The position numbers and the translations under genes were made by a program. From Acidobacteriaceae bacterium (lineage in GTDB: Bacteria; Acidobacteriota; Terriglobia; Terriglobales; Acidobacteriaceae), in contig PMMJ01000138.1 of assembly GCA_003162255.1 (NCBI GenBank), positions 1 through 7,190 on the forward strand: a stretch of DNA of 7,190 nucleotides, given 5' to 3'. Of this stretch, positions 1 to 5,724 are shown in pieces. How positions within the stretch are numbered: position 1 is the first letter of the stretch; each line of letters begins with the position of its first letter. Below the pieces are notes generated by a model. It had not been told where the DNA came from. It did not search any database and saw nothing but the letters and a program-made list of their open reading frames with translations.

Positions 1-1329
1 CTGGGTGGCGGCACGTTCGACATCTCGATTCTCAAGCTGCACGACGGCATTTTCGAGGTGATTGCGACCAACGGCGACACGCATCTCGGCGGAGACGACA
101 TCGACAATCTGCTGATCGCGATCGCGCTCGACGATATTCGCGGCGACCTCGGACTCGAATTCGGGAACGAAGTTCGGCGCAGCGGCGAAGCGGTAGCTCG
201 CATCCGCCAGGCCGTGATTGAAGCCAAGATTGCGCTTTCGTCGCAGCCTTCAGCAAAACTCGATGTCGATTTGCCCGGTGGAAAGAAGTATCAGCGCGAG
301 ATTTCGCTCGAAGTTTTCGAGCAGATGATCCAACCGATCATCGACCGCACCGTCGGCCCCTGCAAGCAGGCGCTCAAAGACACGGGCCTGAAGCCAGAAC
401 AAATCGACGAAGTGGTGCTGGTCGGGGGCTCGACGCGCATCCCAAAGGTGCGGCGGCTGGTGCAAGATCTGTTTCAACGCGTGCCGCACACGGATCTAAA
501 TCCGGACGAAGTGGTTGCGCTGGGCGCGGCCGTACAGGCGAATATTCTCGGTGGCGGCTCCGAAATAACGAAAGAGATGCTGTTGCTCGACGTGACTCCG
601 CTGTCTCTGGGAATCGAAGTGGCGGGCGGCGTAACCGATAAAATCATCCTGCGCAACTCGACGATACCGGCGTCCGCGACGCAGTACTACACGACTCAGA
701 TCGATGGCCAAACCAACGTCGCGATTCATGTGCTGCAAGGCGAACGTGAACTGGTGCGCGATTGCCGGTCGCTGGCGCGATTCGATCTGAAGGGCGTTCC
801 GCCAATGCCCGCTGGCCTGCCGCGCATTGAAGTAAAGTTTTTGATCGACGCCAACGGCATTTTGCGCGTCTCGGCGCGCGAGCAGCGCAGTGGAAAAGAG
901 GCTGAAATCGACGTCCAGCCCACCTATGGCCTCACCGACGAACAGGTCGAAAACATGCTGCTCGAATCGTTCGATTACGCGGAAGAAGATTTCCGGCAGC
1001 GGCAGGTTATCGAAGCGCGGCGCGAAGCCGATACGATCCTAACTGCGCTCGCGAAAGGGAAAAAGAATCCGGCCTGGCAGGAGCTGACGAGCGAGGAACG
1101 CCGCCACGTCGAGACGCTGGAGAAAGCGCTGGTTGCGGTAAAGGATGGCGACGACTATCACGCGATCCGCGGAGGCATTGACGCGCTGAACCAGGCCACC
1201 ATGCGTTTGGCGGAATTAATGATGGATACGGCTGTCTCGTCCGCTCTCAAGGGAAAGGCAATGGAGGGCACAGATTTTGAGGAAGGCCCGCAGGCCGGTC
1301 ATCCGGTGGCGAAAGCAGAATTTAAATAG
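1..1329 (+). CDS. hscA: Hsp70-family chaperone HscA of the ISC system, 5'-truncated by the window edge
   Basis: This is an ATP-dependent cytosolic chaperone that, with HscB, acts on the scaffold protein IscU during iron-sulfur cluster transfer. The frame is open from base 1, which begins just inside the Hsp70 phosphate-binding motif (LGGGTFDISIL), so 443 codons remain. About the first third of the protein and its start codon are missing. Visible landmarks are the adenosine-binding motif LVGGSTRIPKVR near partial residues 140-151, the interdomain linker LLLDVTPLSLG near 194-204, a beta substrate-binding domain to about residue 310, and a helical lid that starts around the segment SFDYAEEDF. 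The lid resembles E. coli HscA, including a late SALKGK like RALKGH there, and the EEVD-type tail of other Hsp70s is absent. The assignment as HscA rather than DnaK rests on this lid and on the fdx and iscX genes that follow. The last ~15 residues are a variable tail. Confidence 0.93.
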   Translation: MGGGTFDISILKLHDGIFEVIATNGDTHLGGDDIDNLLIAIALDDIRGDLGLEFGNEVRRSGEAVARIRQAVIEAKIALSSQPSAKLDVDLPGGKKYQREISLEVFEQMIQPIIDRTVGPCKQALKDTGLKPEQIDEVVLVGGSTRIPKVRRLVQDLFQRVPHTDLNPDEVVALGAAVQANILGGGSEITKEMLLLDVTPLSLGIEVAGGVTDKIILRNSTIPASATQYYTTQIDGQTNVAIHVLQGERELVRDCRSLARFDLKGVPPMPAGLPRIEVKFLIDANGILRVSAREQRSGKEAEIDVQPTYGLTDEQVENMLLESFDYAEEDFRQRQVIEARREADTILTALAKGKKNPAWQELTSEERRHVETLEKALVAVKDGDDYHAIRGGIDALNQATMRLAELMMDTAVSSALKGKAMEGTDFEEGPQAGHPVAKAEFK

Positions 1330-1383
1330 GTTTCAAGGTGGAAACCTCGCCTGGCACTTTGAAACCTTGAAACTCTGAAACCT
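1328..1383. repeat. 8-base-period direct repeats with an inverted partner in the hscA-fdx spacer
   Basis: Three tandem octamers follow one another exactly: CTTTGAAA (1357-1364), CCTTGAAA (1365-1372) and CTCTGAAA (1373-1380). An inverted copy, GTTTCAAGGT (1330-1339), pairs perfectly with ACCTTGAAAC (1364-1373), giving a possible 10-bp stem with a 24-nt loop. A second, competing hairpin is AGGTTTC (1328-1334) with GAAACCT (1341-1347), loop 6 nt. GAAACCT itself recurs at 1341, 1361 and 1377. The element starts on the last bases of the hscA stop codon and ends about 20 bases before the fdx start. No T-run follows, so a simple intrinsic terminator is unlikely. Its function is unknown; it may be a dispersed intergenic repeat or an mRNA processing or stability structure. 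Confidence 0.75.
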
Positions 1384-1404
1384 GGGTTCTTATGGGGTCC
1401 ATAC

Positions 1405-1818
1405 ATGTCTGAAGAAAAAACGCACGGAACCGGAACAACCACAGTGGATGCTCCTGGTGAAAACACGGTTGAGGTCACCTTTCTTCCCGAAGGCAAGACG
1501 GTGACTTTCGAACACGGCAAGCTGCCTTATAAAGATCATGGCAAGGAAGAGTCGCTGCTCGATGTCGCGTTGAATTACGGCATTCACCTCGATCATGCTT
1601 GCGGAGGGAACTGCGCCTGTACCACCTGCCACATCTGGGTGAAAGAAGGCGCGGACTTGCTCTCGGAACTGGAAGACGACGAAGCCGACAAGCTTGACAG
1701 TGCCGCCGATCTTCAACTAAATTCGCGCCTCGGATGCCAGACCGTGATCAAGAAACCGGGCAAAGTGGTCGTCGAGATTCCGGCTTGGAACCGGAATTAC
1801 GTTTCGGAAGAGCATTAA
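1405..1818 (+). CDS. fdx: [2Fe-2S] ferredoxin of the ISC type
   Basis: This is a soluble adrenodoxin-type ferredoxin of 137 residues that supplies electrons for iron-sulfur cluster assembly on IscU. The cluster ligands are C66, C72, C75 (C-x5-C-x2-C in the segment ACGGNCACTTCH) and C111 in RLGCQ. A fifth cysteine, C70, sits inside the loop, as in E. coli Fdx. The acidic helix ELEDDEADKLD (89-98) is the usual partner-binding surface. The end, VVVEIPAWNRNYVSEEH, matches the E. coli Fdx ending (EIPRYTINHAREH) in pattern. The ATG at 1405 has only a weak GGGG (1394-1397) upstream. The first ~20 residues are a polar, threonine-rich extension before the first beta strand, absent from E. coli Fdx, so a later start cannot be excluded. 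It lies 75 bases after hscA and before iscX, the standard order. Confidence 0.95.
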   Translation: MSEEKTHGTGTTTVDAPGENTVEVTFLPEGKTVTFEHGKLPYKDHGKEESLLDVALNYGIHLDHACGGNCACTTCHIWVKEGADLLSELEDDEADKLDSAADLQLNSRLGCQTVIKKPGKVVVEIPAWNRNYVSEEH

Positions 1819-1828
1819 GAATCGGCAG

Positions 1829-1934
1829 TTCGCAATTCGCTATTGGTCGTTCGCTGGTTACCTCTTCCTCGGGCGGATGAACGATAGCGAAGGTGATCAA
1901 GCAAGAAGCGAACAGCGAAAGACGAAAAGCGGTG
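1829..1934. repeat. 7-base-period repeats in two opposed arrays in the fdx-iscX spacer
   Basis: Two short arrays of degenerate heptamers face each other. The left array reads TTCGCAA, TTCGCTA, TTGGTCG, TTCGCTG (1829-1856), which on the other strand is of the type NAGCGAA. The right array reads AGCGAAG, GTGATCA, AGCAAGA, AGCGAAC, AGCGAAA, GACGAAA, AGCGGTG (1886-1934), in exact 7-base phase. The arrays are separated by about 29 bases of unrelated sequence, so the whole could fold into an imperfect long stem. When translated, such arrays give ANSER-like peptides, and spurious ORFs run through both strands here. The right array ends six bases before the chosen iscX start. The function is unknown; it resembles dispersed intergenic repeats that I associate with Acidobacteriota. 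Confidence 0.7.
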
Positions 1935-1940
1935 TTTACT

Positions 1941-2162
1941 ATGCCCAAAGAACTCACTTGGAGCGATTCCGAAGACATTGGGATTCTGCTGTCTGAAAGC
2001 CATCCCGAACTCGATCCGCTCGCGATCCGTTTCACCGACCTGCACAAATATGTGATCGCGTTACCCGGCTTCACAGACGATCCCGCGAAGTCGAACGAAG
2101 CCAAGCTGGAGGCGATCCAGATGGCGTGGCATGCGGAGGTCTTGGATCGAACGCAGGGCTGA
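1941..2162 (+). CDS. iscX: IscX (YfhJ) Fe-S assembly protein
   Basis: This is a small acidic protein of 73 residues that in E. coli binds iron and the desulfurase IscS and tunes the rate of cluster assembly. The family signature is clear along the whole length: LTWSDSEDIG at the start (E. coli LKWTDSREIG), HPELDPLAIRFTDLHKYV (E. coli YPDLDPKTVRFTDMHQWI), and GFTDDPAKSNEAKLEAIQMAW (E. coli [21 protein letters not shown]). The ATG at 1941 is chosen because homology begins there; an upstream in-frame GTG at 1893 would add 16 residues translated entirely from the heptamer repeat array. No clear Shine-Dalgarno sequence precedes 1941, so translation may depend on the upstream genes. It is the last gene of the isc operon, with its stop codon 26 bases from the stop of the convergent GH2 gene. 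Confidence 0.93.
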   Translation: MPKELTWSDSEDIGILLSESHPELDPLAIRFTDLHKYVIALPGFTDDPAKSNEAKLEAIQMAWHAEVLDRTQG

Positions 2163-2188
2163 TTGTTGATCATCGATCATTGCGTCGA

Positions 2189-3994
2189 TCACGGCAGCGG
2201 CGGCTCGTGTGCTTGCCTGTCCCGATAGAATTTTTGCAGCACAAAGAACGCCTGCTTGCGCTGGCCAGCGTTCGAAAACAATCCTTTCCGATTGTAGTAA
2301 TCCTGGATTCCGGGCAGCGGTCTTCGCGGTGAACGAAAATCCATCAGCACCCAAGGCGAAAGCCCCGCCAGATGCGGGATCTTGCTCACCGTGTTCAACT
2401 GATGGACAAACAGATTGGCCTGGTATTCCTCCGTCCAGCGGGTTGCGGCGTCCCCATGGCGCCCATAAGCCGCACCGCCGCCGAATTCACTGATGATCAG
2501 CGGCTTGTCATACACGCTCGTCCAGATCTGACGATCGGCATCCTCAGGACGGCCGACGTACCATCCGTAATATTCGTTCAACCCCAGCACATCGAGGAAC
2601 TCTCCCAGCGGATCCCTGAAAATGTGCCGATCCGGTCCATCGTCTTCGGCGCTGTTCATCGCCGAAGTAATCAGGCGTGTCGAATCAAGCCTGCGAGCGT
2701 CTTCCGCCAGGGTTCGCAGGAAGGTAAGCCGATCTGGTTTGACGGGAGTTTCATTCGAGAGCGACCACAAGATTACCGAAGCTCGATTGTGATCGCGGGC
2801 AATCATATCCTTCAGTTGCAACTGAGCGTTCGCCAGCGTCGCTGGACTATCCCAGGCAATATCCCAATAGACGGGAATTTCCGACCACACCAGCAAGCCC
2901 ATGCGGTCCGCGAGGCGAATCTCATTCTCGTTGTGCGGATAATGAGCCAGCCGGACGAAGTTGCAACCAAGTTCCTTGGCCCATCCGAGCAGGGTTTGCG
3001 CGTCATCCGCGCTGTAGGCCCGCCCACCACGAATCGGAGCTTCCTCATGCAGCGAAATGCCACGCAGGAAAATAGGCTCTCCGTTCAGCAGAATCTGCGA
3101 GCCTCGGGTTTCGATGGTTCGAAAGCCAATCGAGTCGTGAAAGGCATCGCCGCCGGAGGAGATCAGCACGTCGTACAACTTTGGATTTTTCGGCGACCAC
3201 AGCTGCAACTTGGCGGGAAGGTGAAATGCCGCGCGACCGTCAGCATCCGTAACCGCCGAAGTCTTGATCCCAGCTTCGGAAATTTCTACGGATACGCGTT
3301 GCTGCGGCCGGCGGTCTCCATCCACCTGAACCCAGCCGTCGATCTGGTCGTGCGATCCCTTGGCCAGCTGAACCCAGTAATCGTGGATGAAAGTCTCTGG
3401 CGTTTCGATCAGCAGCACATCGCGCGTGATGCCGCCATAATTCCACCAGTCCGTGTTCAGGCCCGGAACCGCGTCATTGCGGCGCTGGTTGCTGGCCTCG
3501 ACCACGATAAAGTTCTCGCCGTCGCGAAGCAGCTTCGTAACCTCAAAATCGAAGGGCGTAAACCCGCCTTCATGCTCGCCCAGGGCCTCGCCGTTTAGAT
3601 AGATCCGAGAGCGATAATTCACCGCGCCAAAATAAACGAATACGCGGGTGTGTTCGCGTTTCGCGTAGGAAAAAGTCTTTTCGTACCAAACCGGACCTTC
3701 ATAAAACAGCAACTTCTCTTTCTGCGTATTCCAGTCGCCGGGTACGTTAAGCGTTTCCGACGCTTCAAAGTCATACTCGACGAGATCGCTCTTGTCCTTC
3801 GGCTTGCGATTGCGGAAGTACTTTGCGTTCAGGCCCGACTCCAAGGGGTCGACAATGATGTGCCACGCTCCATTCAGACTCGTCGTCTTGCGCCCGGAAA
3901 CATTGGCGATCGGCGAGGCAGGCGGCGTTTGAGCCTGGGGCATCTCAGTCTGGATCAGCGCGGCAAACAGAAAGATCAGTAGAAGGCATCGCAT
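2189..3994 (-). CDS. Secreted glycoside hydrolase family 2 enzyme, beta-glucuronidase- or beta-galactosidase-like
   Basis: This is a retaining glycosidase of 601 residues, the usual size for a beta-glucuronidase. A signal peptide is likely (MRCLLLIFLFAALIQ, cleavage somewhere near residues 20-24), so it should be exported. Next come the jelly-roll sugar-binding domain (about 35-200, with GPVWYEKTF and NYGGITRDV), the Ig-like domain (about 201-300) and a TIM barrel (about 300-590). The predicted acid/base is E415 in WSLSNE and the predicted nucleophile is E503 in IISEFGG. LNEYYGWYVG (472-481) and N568-R-K570-G571 resemble E. coli UidA (LNRYYGWYVQ and NKKG); the N-x-K pair there contacts the glucuronate carboxylate. 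Other GH2 enzymes also carry NRKG, so the substrate is not proven. The ATG at 3994 is chosen over an upstream 4078 start because it opens the signal peptide and has GGAG nine bases upstream. The gene follows galT by 142 bases. Confidence 0.88.
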   Translation of the reverse strand: MRCLLLIFLFAALIQTEMPQAQTPPASPIANVSGRKTTSLNGAWHIIVDPLESGLNAKYFRNRKPKDKSDLVEYDFEASETLNVPGDWNTQKEKLLFYEGPVWYEKTFSYAKREHTRVFVYFGAVNYRSRIYLNGEALGEHEGGFTPFDFEVTKLLRDGENFIVVEASNQRRNDAVPGLNTDWWNYGGITRDVLLIETPETFIHDYWVQLAKGSHDQIDGWVQVDGDRRPQQRVSVEISEAGIKTSAVTDADGRAAFHLPAKLQLWSPKNPKLYDVLISSGGDAFHDSIGFRTIETRGSQILLNGEPIFLRGISLHEEAPIRGGRAYSADDAQTLLGWAKELGCNFVRLAHYPHNENEIRLADRMGLLVWSEIPVYWDIAWDSPATLANAQLQLKDMIARDHNRASVILWSLSNETPVKPDRLTFLRTLAEDARRLDSTRLITSAMNSAEDDGPDRHIFRDPLGEFLDVLGLNEYYGWYVGRPEDADRQIWTSVYDKPLIISEFGGGAAYGRHGDAATRWTEEYQANLFVHQLNTVSKIPHLAGLSPWVLMDFRSPRRPLPGIQDYYNRKGLFSNAGQRKQAFFVLQKFYRDRQAHEPPLP

Positions 3995-4136
3995 GTCAGT
4001 GGTCTCCGAGCCGGCGTAAAGAATACACCAGAAACGCGATGCGGAGAGCGCGGCGAACTTCGCGTCGGTTCCGAGCAAAATCGAGGCGGGCTTCGGAGCT
4101 ATTTGACTGCGAAACAGCTTGCCGCGCCGAAGAGAA
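3995..4136 (-). other. galT-GH2 spacer, possible weak promoter
   Basis: This 142-base spacer separates the galT stop from the GH2 start on the - strand. I see no convincing terminator or operator. A TATTCT hexamer (4020-4025, - strand) could be a -10 box 25 bases upstream of the GH2 start codon, but no matching -35 lies at normal spacing. The reading frame stays open through part of the spacer, which is why a longer GH2 ORF exists, but that stretch shows no homology that I recognise. Confidence 0.25.
4004..4007 (-). promoter_or_regulatory. Ribosome-binding site of the GH2 gene
   Basis: GGAG on the - strand lies 9 bases upstream of the ATG at 3994. It decides the start in favour of the signal-peptide methionine rather than the 28-codon-longer frame. 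Confidence 0.65.
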
Positions 4137-5180
4137 TCAGCGGACGGCTACCGTGCTGGGAGCAGCATCTTCCACGCCCGCCTCGCGCAAAAACTTCGCA
4201 GCCTCTTCCGGCGGAGTGGGATTGATGTAGAAGCCGGTTCCCCATTCAAAGCCCGCCGTCTTGGTCAGTTTCGGCATGAATTCGATGTGCCAGTGGTAAT
4301 ACTCGTTGGTCGGCTCCTGCACCGGCGACGTGTGTACGACCAGATTGTACGGTGGATTGTCGAGCACGCGGTCCGCTTTCATCAGCAGCAGCTTGAGAGC
4401 CCGCGCGAGATTCTCGAACATGTGTGACGATGAGTTCTCGAAGGCAGATTCGTGGCGCTTGGGGAGAAGCCAGGTTTCGAAAGGAAACCGCGGAGCATAC
4501 GGGGCAAGAGTCAGAAAATCCTCGTTCTCAGCCACGACTCGAATGCCGCTGTCGGTCTCCTGCCGGATAGCGTCGCAGAACACACAGCGCTCTTTGTAGA
4601 TGTAATACTGCTTGGCTCCCTGTAGTTCCTCCACCACATAAATGGGCACAATTGGCAGCGCGATCAGCTGCGAGTGCGAGTGCTCGAGCGAGGCGCCGGC
4701 TGCTTCTCCGTGGTTCTTGAAGAGCAGAATGTACTTGAAGCGCCGGTCTTTCTTGAGATCGAGAATGCGATCGCGGAAGGCCCAGAGAACGTCTTCGATT
4801 TTTTTCGCGGGCAACGAGGCCAGCGTGGCGTTGTGGTCGGGGGTTTCGATGATGACTTCGTGGGCGCCGATGCCATTCATCTTGTCGAACATGCCTTCGG
4901 CCTGCTTATTCAAAGTCCCTTCGATGCCGAGCGCCGGGAACTTGTTCGGAACGACGCGGACCGTCCAACCCGGAGTGTCTTTCTGCGGAGGATTGCCGTT
5001 GGTGCTGGGACGATATGCCAGGATCTCCGGTGGGGTCTTGCTTTCATTGCCGTAACAGAAGGGACAGAACCCGCCCTTGATTTTCACCGGTTCGCGCACA
5101 AAATCGGTCGGCCGCTTGGCGCGATCCGTGGAAATAATCACCCACCGGCCCACGATGGGGTCTTTTCTCAGTTCAGGCAC
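4137..5180 (-). CDS. galT: Galactose-1-phosphate uridylyltransferase family protein (GalT/HIT superfamily)
   Basis: This is a 347-residue cytosolic nucleotidyltransferase; GalT swaps UMP between UDP-glucose and galactose-1-phosphate in the Leloir pathway through a uridylyl-histidine. The active site is H167-S-H169-S-Q171, with H169 the predicted nucleophile. E. coli has HPHGQ here, and the SHS form occurs in other GalT branches. First zinc site: C39, C42 (CPFC), H116 (TPDHNAT) and H167. A second pair, C199/C202 (CVFC), with H243 and H296/H298 (YHWHIEF), suggests a second metal site like that of Arabidopsis ADP-glucose phosphorylase, so the nucleotide-sugar substrate is uncertain. The start is GTG at 5180, supported by AAAGGA eight bases upstream and by the family-typical opening PELRKDPIVGRWVIIS. 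It lies 13 bases after the yraN-like gene, in one transcript. GalT family membership is firm; the exact reaction is inferred. Confidence 0.9.
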   Translation of the reverse strand: MPELRKDPIVGRWVIISTDRAKRPTDFVREPVKIKGGFCPFCYGNESKTPPEILAYRPSTNGNPPQKDTPGWTVRVVPNKFPALGIEGTLNKQAEGMFDKMNGIGAHEVIIETPDHNATLASLPAKKIEDVLWAFRDRILDLKKDRRFKYILLFKNHGEAAGASLEHSHSQLIALPIVPIYVVEELQGAKQYYIYKERCVFCDAIRQETDSGIRVVAENEDFLTLAPYAPRFPFETWLLPKRHESAFENSSSHMFENLARALKLLLMKADRVLDNPPYNLVVHTSPVQEPTNEYYHWHIEFMPKLTKTAGFEWGTGFYINPTPPEEAAKFLREAGVEDAAPSTVAVR

Positions 5181-5188
5181 GTACTAAA

Positions 5189-5194
5189 TCCTTT
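5189..5194 (-). promoter_or_regulatory. Ribosome-binding site of galT, overlapping the yraN stop codon
   Basis: AAAGGA on the - strand begins on the last base of the upstream TGA stop and sits 8 bases before the GTG start of galT. It fixes the non-ATG start and implies that the two genes are translated from one mRNA, possibly coupled. Confidence 0.75.
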
Positions 5195-5670
5195 CAATGC
5201 GAGTCTGCGAATCCACGATTGTACGCCACGGAAAACGCATTTTGAAACAGCTCGAATGAGGGGCGGCTGCGTCCAAGCTCATAGTATACGGCGAGCACGT
5301 CGAACCGCCACTGGCACGAAGGGGGCATCTGGCGCAGGAAGTCACGGGCAACCATGGATAACTCCCTTTGTTTATGGCGGTCTACCGCAGCTTCGGCGGG
5401 CTTGAAATGGCGTGCTGTCCGGGTTTTCACTTCAATGACACACAGCACGTCCCGATCCCAGCCGACCAGATCGAGTTCGCCGCGATGATGCGGGGAGCGG
5501 TAGTTGCGGGCGATGATGGTGTAGCCCCGCTGGCGAAGGTAGAAATAAGCGTCTTCCTCGCCACGGCGGCCGGTGCGCTGGTGCGCAGGCATGTCTTCGG
5601 GCGAAAGCATTCTTGCCGCTATCCAATCCAGCGCGCGGAGTGTCGCTTGCGTCAGGCGTCCAGCGAACAT
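5194..5670 (-). CDS. yraN: UPF0102 family (YraN-like) nuclease-fold protein
   Basis: This protein of about 158 residues belongs to the UPF0102/YraN family, which has a restriction-endonuclease-like fold; its cellular job is not well established. Counting from the chosen start, the family opening TGRRGEEDAYFYLRQRGY is at about 33-50. The putative metal-binding core is E65-x-D67 in HRGELDLVGW and E80-x-K82 in VIEVKTRT, followed by RFDVLAV (122-128). About 32 residues (FAGRLTQATLRALDWIAAR and on) precede the domain, longer than in E. coli YraN. The ATG at 5670 is chosen because GGGGG lies five bases upstream; in-frame alternatives are ATG at 5682 and GTG at 5688, which would add 4 or 6 residues. 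It starts 54 bases after the EamA gene and ends 13 bases before galT. Confidence 0.88.
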   Translation of the reverse strand: MFAGRLTQATLRALDWIAARMLSPEDMPAHQRTGRRGEEDAYFYLRQRGYTIIARNYRSPHHRGELDLVGWDRDVLCVIEVKTRTARHFKPAEAAVDRHKQRELSMVARDFLRQMPPSCQWRFDVLAVYYELGRSRPSFELFQNAFSVAYNRGFADSH

Positions 5671-5724
5671 GAAAACCCCCATCTTCACCCTAGCCTGTAC
5701 GCACCGCCCGTTCTGTGATGGTGA

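Noticed and set aside
1748..2173. 141-codon - strand open frame across fdx, the repeats and iscX
   Set aside because: It is antisense to fdx and iscX and includes peptide read from the heptamer repeats, a common annotation artefact.
2163..2191. Possible bidirectional terminator between iscX and the GH2 gene (TGATC-ATC-GATCA at 2167-2179, with CGATCA repeated at 2186-2191)
   Set aside because: The stem is only 5 bp and AT-rich with no T-run on either strand, so an intrinsic terminator is not supported.
2372..3598. 408-codon open frame on the + strand, antisense to the GH2 gene
   Set aside because: It lies wholly inside the GH2 gene, has no family-like motifs, and is expected from codon-position bias in GC-rich DNA. 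The opposite strand has complete catalytic motifs.
4674..5405. 243-codon + strand open frame across galT and yraN
   Set aside because: Antisense shadow that crosses the junction of two well-supported genes; its translation has no recognisable domain.
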